The translations under genes were made by a program, and so were the position numbers. DNA of 64,000 nt, taken from NCBI GenBank assembly GCA_031551355.1, contig JAVBNT010000009.1, positions 62,001 through 126,000 of the forward strand, given 5' to 3'. Of this stretch, positions 52,471 to 60,852 are shown piece by piece; the first letter of the stretch is position 1, and every line of letters begins with the position of its first letter. Under the pieces are notes generated by a model, which had not been told where the DNA came from, searched no databases, and saw only the letters and a list, made by a program, of their open reading frames with translations. The DNA is from JAVBNT01 sp031551355 (GTDB taxonomy: Bacteria > Vulcanimicrobiota > CADAWZ01).

Positions 52471-53253
52471 ATGAAGCTGATTAGAAAACGTCACGGATTC
52501 AGCCTTTTCGAAGCCATCTTTGTTGTCGGATTTATGGCTGTTCTTTTTGCGCTTTTGTACCATGCGCTTACCGTATCTATGAGAACCCAGAGTGCTATTT
52601 TTAATAATGATGACGCGGTTAAAAAGAATGCCTATGCATTTGCCGAGATTCTGGCGCGAAACATGAGGCAGACACTGCCGCCGATGATTATGGTTTACCC
52701 CAATACATCCTCCGCTTCCCCCGATAAACCGAACCGGTTTTTGGAAACAAGGGCGGTGAGTTTTATCTTTACCGGAAAAGCCCCTTATTTTAACCCCGGA
52801 TCCATAAGTCTTTTTGAAGATTCTTTTGAAAAAATGCAGCTTCCCGGTGAAACATCCTTGCTTGGTGCCGCCGGAATGGATGTTTTCGCAGTCTATTATT
52901 ATGATAAGGACGGCGAGATTTTCGGTGAGAAAAACGCTTTCTATGAAATACTTGCATCTTTGAACACGGAAGGTCAGTTTTTTAAAAGAAAAGGCTCAAC
53001 CAAGTCCCTGGCTGAGCTTGAGGAGGAAGTTAAGACTTTTGCAACTGTCGCCAGAGGATACAAGGCCGGGTATAGAAAAATTGCCGGCAATATGGTTTTT
53101 TTCGATATTTCTCTTGATTCCTATCCGGTAATAAATGTAGACAGTTCATTTTATTACGGCAAGGGCGGTACATCTTCAAAGGTTTCGCAGGGAAATATCA
53201 GCAACCAATCCAAGGTTTTTGATCTCGACTTTCAGGTTTTACCGGGACTATAG
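52471..53253 (+). CDS. Cassette 3: GspJ-like pseudopilin
   Basis: This 260-residue prepilin reads MKLIRKRHGFSLFEAIFVVGF. It has TVSMRTQSAIFNNDDAVKKN, AYAFAEILARNMRQTLPPMI, then VFAVYYYDKDGEIFGEKNAF, YRKIAGNMVFFDISLDSYPV and FYYGKGGTS, ending FDLDFQVLPGL. The ribosome site is weak (AT-rich before the ATG). It lies 7 bases after the I-like gene. Confidence 0.85.
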   Translation: MKLIRKRHGFSLFEAIFVVGFMAVLFALLYHALTVSMRTQSAIFNNDDAVKKNAYAFAEILARNMRQTLPPMIMVYPNTSSASPDKPNRFLETRAVSFIFTGKAPYFNPGSISLFEDSFEKMQLPGETSLLGAAGMDVFAVYYYDKDGEIFGEKNAFYEILASLNTEGQFFKRKGSTKSLAELEEEVKTFATVARGYKAGYRKIAGNMVFFDISLDSYPVINVDSSFYYGKGGTSSKVSQGNISNQSKVFDLDFQVLPGL

Positions 53254-53266
53254 ATAGGAGGTTCTT

Positions 53267-54802
53267 ATGGTCAGAAAGTTTGTAAACAGGGGTATAATGC
53301 TGGTTACGACGCTGATGATCAGCGCGCTTGTCATCATCTTATTTATTTCGTCTATTTCGATGATGTTTAGTGCTTCTGCGGAAACGAACCTTGCTATTGA
53401 GCGTGAAACGGCGCTTTACGCCGCCAAGGCCGGATATCAGGAGGCGCTTGATGAAATAGAGTTGTTTTTGGCAAATAAAAAGCATAAGACTAAAGATATC
53501 GTCTATAATTGCACTGATTGGAAAGACTGTAATTCTTTTGTAACTGCTGACAAAAAATCGGTTCAGTATAAGTATGCCTATAAAAAAGGTGTGATTGTGG
53601 CTGCCGGAAGGGTTATGAGCAGTAGAGGAAACTATGTTTATAGATTTTTGCGGACCGACTTTTTAGTTCAGTCCAGGGGAATAACGGCCAATCGCATCTG
53701 TGGTATCGGCAACCCCAAACGGTATAACGCATCTATTTCATCCGTTTATTCAAGCCAGAGTCAGCTTCCTTTTGACGCCTGGATCGGTGTTGAAACAATG
53801 AACGTTGGCGGTAAAAATATTTCAAAAGGTATTTACCGTGGTATAAAATATACCGGAGAAGTTGTAAAAGCCAATGCAAACGGTTTTGTCGGAGACTATA
53901 GTTTTGATGTTTATGATAAAGACTGCAAGCTGTTTAGGGCCTTAAAACTTTGGGAAACGGATTGGGATGGACAGCGGTACTATGATGAATACAGTTTAAA
54001 TGATTATATCTCTAAACCAATTCAGACTGAAAACCAAAATGGCGAGCCTTCTGAACAGTCTTCAGTTCAGCCTGTGGTTCAGCCAACCAGGGGAATAGAT
54101 CCGGAATTAGCCAGTGGAGCGTCTCTTCTTGGTATTCCTTTTGATACATCCCATTTTACCTCTTTCACGTATGTCGATAAGGAAAACTGTGTTATTACCT
54201 ATCCAACCAATCCAAAAAAACCTTTGACTAAGAATACCCTCTGGCTTGTTCCCTATAATAGAACGGTGTATTTCGATGATGATTTGCTACTTTCCGAAAA
54301 TGCTCTTCTGGTTGTTACCGGAAATCTCGTTGTTACCGGAAACATCCGCGGTAACGGAGCCGTAATCGTCTTCAATCAGCTTAAGTTTGCCCCAATAAAC
54401 CGTGAACATGATGGTGTCCCCGGTTTTGAAACGCCTTTCGATACCTCAGACAAACTTGTAGTTTATGCCAAAGGAGGGGTGACGATAAACAACCCCAATA
54501 AACCCAGCACTTTTGATCCTGATTTCTTTGCCAATATGCCGTATTATCTGCCGGTAAGACTTGCCGAATATTTAAAGAAAAAAGGAGAAAATATTGGCAG
54601 CTATGACGAGGCAAGCTTTAGACAGCTTGTCGTGGATTATATAAATTCTACCAAGGCCGCCCCGGATCAGGCTCTTGCAAACTGGCTCGATCAGAATGAG
54701 TTTCTTGAACTGGATGGCAGTGAGTATACCAATGACCACAACGATAAAAATATTAAATCACATAAGATGAACAGAATAAAAAAACTGGCTTCGGACAGAT
54801 GA
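53267..54802 (+). CDS. Cassette 3: GspK/PilX-like large minor pseudopilin
   Basis: This 511-residue protein begins MVRKFVNRGIMLVTTLMISA, again with Thr at mature position 5. It has IERETALYAAKAGYQEALDE, YKKGVIVAAGRVMSSRGNYV, SVYSSQSQLPFDAWIG and GEVVKANANGFVGDYSFDVY. A Gln/Pro/Ser linker (about 255-275) stands where cassette 2 has its acidic insert. LWLVPYNRTVYFDDDLLLSE, then LVVTGNLVVTGNIRGNGAVI, is the solenoid-like piece. It ends NMPYYLPVRLAEYLKK and a polar tail. TAGGAGG precedes the ATG. Confidence 0.8.
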   Translation: MVRKFVNRGIMLVTTLMISALVIILFISSISMMFSASAETNLAIERETALYAAKAGYQEALDEIELFLANKKHKTKDIVYNCTDWKDCNSFVTADKKSVQYKYAYKKGVIVAAGRVMSSRGNYVYRFLRTDFLVQSRGITANRICGIGNPKRYNASISSVYSSQSQLPFDAWIGVETMNVGGKNISKGIYRGIKYTGEVVKANANGFVGDYSFDVYDKDCKLFRALKLWETDWDGQRYYDEYSLNDYISKPIQTENQNGEPSEQSSVQPVVQPTRGIDPELASGASLLGIPFDTSHFTSFTYVDKENCVITYPTNPKKPLTKNTLWLVPYNRTVYFDDDLLLSENALLVVTGNLVVTGNIRGNGAVIVFNQLKFAPINREHDGVPGFETPFDTSDKLVVYAKGGVTINNPNKPSTFDPDFFANMPYYLPVRLAEYLKKKGENIGSYDEASFRQLVVDYINSTKAAPDQALANWLDQNEFLELDGSEYTNDHNDKNIKSHKMNRIKKLASDR

Positions 54803-54844
54803 AGCCTTATTGAGATAAATATGAATAAAAGCAGGTGATAATAT

Positions 54845-55462
54845 ATGAACAATTTCTTTATAGCTTTATTGTTTTGTCTTATGGTTTTTGCTTGTGGATG
54901 CAGCGAAGCGGAGGTTTATCAGGAAGTATATGTAGATAATAATCGTTCAGGCTTAAATGACCCTGACCCTTCAAAAGTCAAAATAGAAGATCCGGAGATC
55001 AATAATTATATTGTAGATATGCTGAAGAACCCGCAGTCCCCGGAAGTCTTTTTGAATTCCGTTCCCGGATATTTTAATTTCTGCGGTGTTATCGCTTCTG
55101 CCGGTGACATTACAATTAAGAACTATACGAAAATTATTGGGGGGTTGTATGCACGTGGTAATATAAATATTGGTTCCGGCGTTGTTGTAGTAGAGGATAT
55201 TGACTGTATTAATAAAACCAGGGATGCTCTTCATTCTCCTAGAGCAGTAGCTGTGCCTACCGATCCTGCCTCAGGCATACCCGGTTCTCCTTCCGATCCG
55301 CAGGATATTTCCGAGGTTATAGATGTTTTCCATGACGAAAACAGCTATCCCATAAACCTTAAAGCCATACCCAGCAGAGTCATTATTTTGCGTTATACGG
55401 AGATTCCGTCAAACGAAAATTCTTTTAAGGAGTCATCATTTGACAAATATTTGAAGCCTTAA
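54845..55462 (+). CDS. Cassette 3: small lipoprotein
   Basis: This 205-residue lipoprotein has a hydrophobic leader and a double-Cys lipobox ACGC (Cys18-Cys20), then EVYQEVYVDNN. The block MLKNPQSPEVFLNSVPGYFN, FCGVIASAGDITIKNYTKII, GGLYARGNINIGSGVVVVED and IDCINKTRDALHS is very close to cassette 4. The end is NLKAIPSRVIILRYTEIPSN and SSFDKYLKP. A terminator follows, so cassette 3 is a separate unit. Confidence 0.85.
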   Translation: MNNFFIALLFCLMVFACGCSEAEVYQEVYVDNNRSGLNDPDPSKVKIEDPEINNYIVDMLKNPQSPEVFLNSVPGYFNFCGVIASAGDITIKNYTKIIGGLYARGNINIGSGVVVVEDIDCINKTRDALHSPRAVAVPTDPASGIPGSPSDPQDISEVIDVFHDENSYPINLKAIPSRVIILRYTEIPSNENSFKESSFDKYLKP

Positions 55463-55497
55463 ATACCATACGGATTTTTACAGTTTTTTCCAAGATA

Positions 55498-55523
55498 AAG
55501 CAGCTCAAGCGGCTGCTTTTTTT
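55498..55523 (+). terminator. Terminator of cassette 3
   Basis: AAGCAGC and GCTGCTT form a 7-bp stem with a 7-base loop, followed by TTTTTTT. It lies 35 bases past the cassette 3 lipoprotein stop. Confidence 0.8.
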
Positions 55524-55570
55524 ATTATTATGACTACTGGATTACAAGCTTAAAAAACAATATCATTATA

Positions 55571-55600
55571 TTGAATGTTCTTGTAAGTGTATGATATAAT
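55571..55600 (+). promoter_or_regulatory. Promoter of cassette 4
   Basis: TTGAAT at 55571-55576 and TATAAT at 55595-55600, 18 bases apart, with the extended TGATATAAT. It lies 34 bases before the TTG start at 55634. Confidence 0.65.
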
Positions 55601-55633
55601 ATAGCTATAACATATTATAAAGAGGCGATTTGT

Positions 55634-56401
55634 TTGAGGAAGAACGAAAAGGGCCTTTCGCTGATCGAAGTAATCTTCAGTATGTGGATTATTGCTATTG
55701 TAATTTTTTCCACTGCCGTCTGCACTTCCGGCATGAATGCCGAATTTAACCAGCGCAGGCTTCAGGCACTTAATATCGCCAAATCTGAACTTGAGCACAT
55801 TAAATATCTTGCCTCTCTCGGTTCTTTGAGGATTGAATTTAACGGCGGGACTGCTGGTTCCGGGACCAGGGATTATACTATTATCCGTTCTGTTACCGAC
55901 AACCGTAATATCAGGGTTGTTGATTCCTTTAATTCGCAGACAGGAAAGACGGAAACTAATCCGGACGGAAGATTTGAACGTTCCAGCGAAAAAGACGCTA
56001 TCATTTTTGATTCCCTGCCGGGCGTAAGTGAGTCTGAAGTAGCCGGCAGATTTAGAAGTTCCCTTAACTTCAGCCTTAGACCCGGATATTTAATTGAGGA
56101 TGTTAAGAGTAAAGATCAGAGAGCTTTGCTGCGGGATATTTTAAGATCTGAAGAGCTTGGAAATTTGGAATCGGAAGGCAAAAAAAGCTTTATCATTGAC
56201 GTTAATGTCAGGTTCAGTGAAGAATTGAAAGATTCTTCGGTGACAGCAAATCCGTCTGCGAATGAATGTTATCTCTATGAGGTAAGGGTGGCCGTTGCCT
56301 GGCTGGAAAGAAGCGGCGGCGCTGAGGTTTTGAGTACGCAGAATTATTACACGAGAGTTTTATCAAATGTAACGCCTTATTATAAAAACAAGACCGGATA
56401 A
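55634..56401 (+). CDS. Cassette 4: GspI-like pseudopilin
   Basis: This 255-residue protein starts at TTG, with GAGGCGA upstream. It reads MRKNEKGLSLIEVIFSMWII, then CTSGMNAEFNQRRLQALNIA and KSELEHIKYLASLGSLRIEF. The end has CYLYEVRVAVAWLERSGG and NYYTRVLSNVTPYYKN. It is the nearest relative of cassette 3's first protein. Confidence 0.85.
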   Translation: MRKNEKGLSLIEVIFSMWIIAIVIFSTAVCTSGMNAEFNQRRLQALNIAKSELEHIKYLASLGSLRIEFNGGTAGSGTRDYTIIRSVTDNRNIRVVDSFNSQTGKTETNPDGRFERSSEKDAIIFDSLPGVSESEVAGRFRSSLNFSLRPGYLIEDVKSKDQRALLRDILRSEELGNLESEGKKSFIIDVNVRFSEELKDSSVTANPSANECYLYEVRVAVAWLERSGGAEVLSTQNYYTRVLSNVTPYYKNKTG

Positions 56402-56411
56402 CGGAGTTTTT

Positions 56412-57215
56412 ATGAAAAAAATTTTGAGGATGGCAGGATTCAGTCTTTTTGAAGCTATTTTTGTCGTAGGCTTTATGGCTGTTCTTTTTGCCCTTTTATA
56501 CCAGTCTCTTAACGTATCAATGCGCACCCATAGCATGATTTTCAATAATGACGACGCCGTAAAGAAGAACGCCTATGCATTTGCCGAAATTCTGGCCAGG
56601 AGTTTAAGGCAGACCATGCCGTCTCTGGTAACCGTATTTCCTATTGCTTCTGATTCGCAAACATCTTCCGGCCAAGGTACGACTGCTGATTTTGACGGAA
56701 CAAGAGCAGTCTCTTTCATCTTTTCCGGGAGAGCTCCTTACTTCACTCCTGCCAACCAGAACTTTTTTAAGGATTTTTTCGAGACAGTCAGCTTTTTTGA
56801 AGATGATGATTTGCCTTTGAGCCAGACGGTCAGTAACGATATCTTTGCCGTTTATTACTACGACAGAGAAGGGGAGGTGTTTGGTGAGAAAAATGCCTTT
56901 TATGAAATTCTGGCCTCTATTGATACTGAGGACCGCTTTTTTAAAAGAAGATCGTCTACGGTAAGAGATTATGTTTTACTGGAACGGAGTGTAAAAGAGT
57001 TTGCCGTGAGCGCAAAAAGTGGCAGGGGCTATCGGAAAATAGCTTCCAATATGGTTTTTTTTAATGTATCACTTGATGCGTATCCGATAATAAAAGTAGG
57101 GAGTTCTTTTTATTACGGTAAGGGCGGGACATCTTCAAGAGTTTCTTCGCAGGACTCTTTAAGTAATGAGTCTGAAGTTTTTGATCTTGATTTCCAGATC
57201 TTGCCGGGAATGTAG
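56412..57215 (+). CDS. Cassette 4: GspJ-like pseudopilin
   Basis: This 267-residue prepilin reads MKKILRMAGFSLFEAIFVVG, then NVSMRTHSMIFNNDDAVKKN, AYAFAEILARSLRQTMPSLV, VYYYDREGEVFGEKNAF, YRKIASNMVFFNVSLDAYPI, FYYGKGGTS and FDLDFQILPGM. CGGAG precedes the ATG. It lies 10 bases after the I-like gene. Confidence 0.85.
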   Translation: MKKILRMAGFSLFEAIFVVGFMAVLFALLYQSLNVSMRTHSMIFNNDDAVKKNAYAFAEILARSLRQTMPSLVTVFPIASDSQTSSGQGTTADFDGTRAVSFIFSGRAPYFTPANQNFFKDFFETVSFFEDDDLPLSQTVSNDIFAVYYYDREGEVFGEKNAFYEILASIDTEDRFFKRRSSTVRDYVLLERSVKEFAVSAKSGRGYRKIASNMVFFNVSLDAYPIIKVGSSFYYGKGGTSSRVSSQDSLSNESEVFDLDFQILPGM

Positions 57216-57229
57216 TTAGGAGGCTTGTT

Positions 57230-58720
57230 ATGACTGGAAGGTTCTTTCAAAGCGGAATAATGCTTGTTACTTCTATTTTAATCAGCATGTTGATTATTAT
57301 TTTATTCATATCATCTATTTCGATTATGTTCAGTTCTTCATCGGAAACAAAATTTGCTATAGAACGCGAATCGGCGCTGTATGCCGCTAAGGCCGGTTAT
57401 CAGGAAGCGCTTAATGAAATAGAAAAAATTCTTGCTGATAAGGACAAAAAATCAGCTGATATACCTTACTATACTCTTCCGGACTGGAAAGACTGTAATT
57501 CTTTTGTTGAGAACGGTTCCGCTCAGTATCGTTATGCGTATAAAAAGGGCGTTATTGTTGCCGGAGGAAGAGTGCGCAGTTATAGAGGCAATTACGTTTA
57601 CAGATTTTTAAGGACCGATTTTTTAATTCAGTCGATGGGTGTAACCGCCAAAAAAATTGAGGGTAACCGGCCGGATCCGGATGCTCCCTACAATGCTTCT
57701 ATTTCTTCGGTCTTTTCAAGTCCGAGCCAGTTTCCGTTTGATGTCTGGATGGGTATTGATACTATTAATGATGGTCAATCAAATGTAAGGCCTTACAGCA
57801 ATGGCATTTACAGAGGAATTAAATACAGTGGTGAAGTCGTTAAGGCCGATGCCGGCGGATTTATCGGTAAGTATGGTTTTAATGTTTATGATAAAGACTG
57901 TAAGATTTTCAGGTCTTTGAAGCTTGAGGAGGCAGATTGGGATGGGCGAAGATTTTATGATGATTATAGTTTTAGCAAATATATAACCAGCGGTACGCAG
58001 GAAGCCGCCGCTTCCGGCGGAAGCTTTACGCCTATTGAGCCGGATGTAGCTTTGGGAGCTTCCGCTCTCGGCATTCCTTTTGATGCTCAGCATTTCAAGT
58101 CTTTTAAATATAGGCCCAATGGTTATGGCACGTGTCTGATTACCTATCCTAATGATACAAAATTTTTGACGAAGAATAATCTTTGGCTCGTTCCCTATAA
58201 CAGAACCGTCCGTTTTGACGGCGATCTGCTGCTTTCCGGAAAGGCTCTGTTGGTCGTGACCGGAAATCTTGTCGTCAACGGCAATATACGCGGTAACGGA
58301 GCCGTTATCGTTTTTAATAAGCTGACATTTGCGCCTGTGAACCGTGAGCACCCGGGTGTTCCCGGTTTTGAAAGTGCCTTTGATACCTCCGACAAACTTG
58401 TTCTCTATTCCGGCGGTGGGGTAAGGGTTATAAATAACAGGGGAGCGTATCCTGATTTTCAATCCGATCTTTTTGCAACCATGCCCTACTATCTGCCAGT
58501 AAGACTGGCGGAGTATCTCAAGAGCAAGGGTGGCAGTCTTAATAATTACAGCACAACGGATGATTTTAAAAAACTTGTTGCCGGATATATAAATGAAACG
58601 AATATCCCTCCGGATAAAGATCTGGCAAACTGGCTTAAACAGAATGGATTTTTGAAGGGGGCCGATATCGAAGATCCTTCAAAAAGAATGGAGTATGAAG
58701 CCCTGGCTTCCGATGATTAG
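57230..58720 (+). CDS. Cassette 4: GspK/PilX-like large minor pseudopilin
   Basis: This 496-residue protein begins MTGRFFQSGIMLVTSILISM (no Glu5). It has IERESALYAAKAGYQEALNE, YKKGVIVAGGRVRSYRGNYV, SVFSSPSQFPFDVWMG and GEVVKADAGGFIGKYGFNVY. LWLVPYNRTVRFDGDLLLSG, then LVVTGNLVVNGNIRGNGAVI, is the solenoid-like piece. The end is TMPYYLPVRLAEYLKSK. It is the closest relative of the cassette 3 protein; the linker is shorter. TAGGAGG precedes the ATG. Confidence 0.8.
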   Translation: MTGRFFQSGIMLVTSILISMLIIILFISSISIMFSSSSETKFAIERESALYAAKAGYQEALNEIEKILADKDKKSADIPYYTLPDWKDCNSFVENGSAQYRYAYKKGVIVAGGRVRSYRGNYVYRFLRTDFLIQSMGVTAKKIEGNRPDPDAPYNASISSVFSSPSQFPFDVWMGIDTINDGQSNVRPYSNGIYRGIKYSGEVVKADAGGFIGKYGFNVYDKDCKIFRSLKLEEADWDGRRFYDDYSFSKYITSGTQEAAASGGSFTPIEPDVALGASALGIPFDAQHFKSFKYRPNGYGTCLITYPNDTKFLTKNNLWLVPYNRTVRFDGDLLLSGKALLVVTGNLVVNGNIRGNGAVIVFNKLTFAPVNREHPGVPGFESAFDTSDKLVLYSGGGVRVINNRGAYPDFQSDLFATMPYYLPVRLAEYLKSKGGSLNNYSTTDDFKKLVAGYINETNIPPDKDLANWLKQNGFLKGADIEDPSKRMEYEALASDD

Positions 58721-58741
58721 ACTAAGGAGGTGTGCCCTGCG

Positions 58742-59323
58742 GTGAAGTTTTTAAACGTATTGCTTATCTTTATGCTTATTTTTTCCTGGGGATGCAGCGG
58801 TGAGGAGGCCTTCAGGGATATATATTTAGACGGTGAGACTAATTACCAGGATCCGGCGATTTCCGAACTTCCTGCGGAGAGCGTTGACGCTTATATTACC
58901 GATATGCTCCAAGATCCGCAGTCGCCGGAGACTTTTATGAATTCCATTCCCGGTTATTTTAATTTTTGCGGTGTAATAGCCTCAGCCGGAAATATTGAAC
59001 TTGAAGGCAATACAAAGATAATTGGCGGCCTTTACTCACTTGAAAATATTGTCGTCAGCAGCGGAGTCGTTATTGTTGAGGATATTGACTGTATAAACAA
59101 AACGAGAGAGTCTCTTCATTCGGCCAGAGATTCCATGGACACAGGCGGGCAGGAGGAACAGGCGTTGAGCGGCGACTCTAATGAAATACTGAATGTCTTT
59201 CATAACAATAGGTATCCTCTTGATATGAAGAGTATTCCCAGCCGCGTTATTATTATGAAGTATACGGAAATTCCCGCCAATGAAAAATCGCTTGAGGAAT
59301 CGTCTTTCGATAAGTATTTTTAG
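58742..59323 (+). CDS. Cassette 4: small lipoprotein
   Basis: This 193-residue protein starts at GTG 58742, eleven bases after AAGGAGG; GTG 58730 is too close. The lipobox is FSWGC. The shared block is MLQDPQSPETFMNSIPGYFN, FCGVIASAGNIELEGNTKII, GGLYSLENIVVSSGVVIVED and IDCINKTRESLHS. It ends DMKSIPSRVIIMKYTEIPAN and SSFDKYF. Its end overlaps that of a leftward membrane protein gene by 4 bases. Confidence 0.85.
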   Translation: MKFLNVLLIFMLIFSWGCSGEEAFRDIYLDGETNYQDPAISELPAESVDAYITDMLQDPQSPETFMNSIPGYFNFCGVIASAGNIELEGNTKIIGGLYSLENIVVSSGVVIVEDIDCINKTRESLHSARDSMDTGGQEEQALSGDSNEILNVFHNNRYPLDMKSIPSRVIIMKYTEIPANEKSLEESSFDKYF

Positions 59324-59856
59324 CGGCCGGCCGATTTTTTCACCGATTTTTTCTTTTTAGGCACTGCCGGTTCATATGCCGGCTCTTCTTTTTGCGGCTC
59401 TTTCAGTAGTATAAAGGCGATTACAAGTAGTATCAGGCACATCAGCACACTTAAATACACGGGTGCCAGACAAGGTGCCGGCCATAGTGTTACAATTTCC
59501 CATTGGGCACTGCCTCCTGGCCAGCCGATCATTATGAACATAAATACCGTTTTGAAAAGTTTCCATAAACCTGCCGCCAGCATCAGCAAAGCCGCTCTCT
59601 GCCTGCCGTCTTTTCCGGCGGCAAACGCTATTGATACAATAATCAGGAGCGATGCAATCTCCGCCGCTTGCTGCGTCCACAGAAGCTGCTGATCATTGAG
59701 CAGTTTTGTCAGGCTTTTTATATCCTTTACCTGGCTGTTCCATTGCACCATGGGAATGATTCTGCGTGTGTATATCGACAGGATCGCTTCTATAAATCCC
59801 AGCGACACCGCACTGATAGCTGTAAAGACTGTTTTTGTTATTTTTTCACTGTTCAT
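59320..59856 (-). CDS. Small membrane protein of unknown function
   Basis: This 178-residue protein has about four hydrophobic segments (about 8-28, 62-80, 88-112, 128-152) and a highly basic C-terminal tail (KKKKSVKKSAGR). No family is recognised. Its last codons overlap the end of the cassette 4 lipoprotein on the other strand. The ribosome site is weak (AAAAGGATGG lies rather far upstream). It is real by its regular membrane pattern, not by a known motif. The gap 59857-60198 after it holds the family 3 palindrome and nothing else. Confidence 0.6.
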   Translation of the reverse strand: MNSEKITKTVFTAISAVSLGFIEAILSIYTRRIIPMVQWNSQVKDIKSLTKLLNDQQLLWTQQAAEIASLLIIVSIAFAAGKDGRQRAALLMLAAGLWKLFKTVFMFIMIGWPGGSAQWEIVTLWPAPCLAPVYLSVLMCLILLVIAFILLKEPQKEEPAYEPAVPKKKKSVKKSAGR

Positions 59857-60068
59857 GATTAGTTTGGTAATACCATCCTTTTCAAGCGATTTGCGATCTA
59901 TAATTAGGTTAAAGATACTCTAGCGGTGGAATAACTGTGCATTGATTTGCCTGTTTCACTATTATTTATTTTTAAAAGTTAGAGTCTAAAATTCTGAGGC
60001 GCTCAATTTTGCCCCAAGGTTAAGGCAAATGGTCTTTCGACCGTGGATTATACAAATATTACATATTC

Positions 60069-60194
60069 TCAGGCAGTCAATTGTGTTCGTAGGCTAAGAC
60101 AAAGCTGATTTCGACGAGTGAGCCGTAGTCTTTCCTACGGCGGAATGAGCGAAATCAGCTTTGGCGACGCATACGGATACAATTCACTGCCTGA
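60069..60194. repeat. Long palindromic element, copy 3 (family 3)
   Basis: The ends are TCAGGCAGTCAATTGTGTTC and GATACAATTCACTGCCTGA, which pair almost throughout. The inner arms are AAAGCTGATTTCG and CGAAATCAGCTTT. The tip is GCCGTAGTCTTTCCTACGGC. This is the most regular of the three copies. It lies 4 bases past the queE stop codon (60199-60201). Confidence 0.85.
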
Positions 60195-60198
60195 GAGT

Positions 60199-60846
60199 TT
60201 ATTTGTGGCTGTTTGCGCCCCACATATACTTATGCAGCTGTACGTTCAGCCTTACCGGCAAATTGTCCTTAACGATCAAATCTGCAAGCTCCCCGGGTGA
60301 AAATTTATTATATACCGCCGAAAGCAAAACCGTACATTTTGAATCCAGATTGTATTGTGAGATTATTTTTTTTGCCCACAGATAATCCTGTTTTCCGCAA
60401 AGAACCATTTTTATTTGATCGTTTTCCGTCAGACAATCAATGTTTGAAAGTTCCATTTTTTCATACATGCCGCTTCCCGGAGATTTTATATCTACTATCC
60501 TTATAACCCCGGCAGGAACGTTATTGACGGAAATACTGCCGTTGGTTTCAAGCAGAACCTGTTTGCCTTCCGCAATCAGTTTTTCCATGAGCTGCAGTAC
60601 ATTTTCCTGCAGCAGCGGCTCGCCGCCTGTTATTTCAATCAGCGGCAAATTGAGATTTTTGACAGTTGCCCAAATTTCCGCTATCGTCATTTCCCTGCCG
60701 GTTGCATAGGAATACCTGGTGTCACAATAACTGCATCTGAGATTGCATCCGCTCAGCCGTATAAAAATACAGGGGGTCCCCTGCCAGGTGGACTCACCTT
60801 GTATACTCTTGAATATTTCGCTTATATATAATGATTTATTTTCCAT
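60199..60846 (-). CDS. queE: 7-carboxy-7-deazaguanine synthase
   Basis: QueE makes CDG in the pathway to preQ0 and queuosine. It has YISEIFKSIQGESTWQGTPC at the start, then FIRLSGCNLRCSYCDTRYSY with the radical SAM cluster Cys34, Cys38 and Cys41. IEITGGEPLLQ (GGE motif), VLLETNGSISV and VDIKSPGSGM follow. The length, 215, fits the family. It is the last gene of a leftward run with ispF 6 bases upstream. No other queuosine gene is nearby, unless the QueG-like protein at 814 counts. Confidence 0.95.
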   Translation of the reverse strand: MENKSLYISEIFKSIQGESTWQGTPCIFIRLSGCNLRCSYCDTRYSYATGREMTIAEIWATVKNLNLPLIEITGGEPLLQENVLQLMEKLIAEGKQVLLETNGSISVNNVPAGVIRIVDIKSPGSGMYEKMELSNIDCLTENDQIKMVLCGKQDYLWAKKIISQYNLDSKCTVLLSAVYNKFSPGELADLIVKDNLPVRLNVQLHKYMWGANSHK

Positions 60847-60852
60847 TGTTTA

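Noticed and set aside
57779..58462. A 227-residue antisense open frame within the cassette 4 K-like gene
   Set aside because: Overlaps a protein with conserved paralogues in the same frame in three other cassettes.
41638..59323. A complete type II secretion or type IV pilus locus
   Set aside because: No ATPase, inner-membrane platform protein, secretin or prepilin peptidase was found in the window, and no major pilin.
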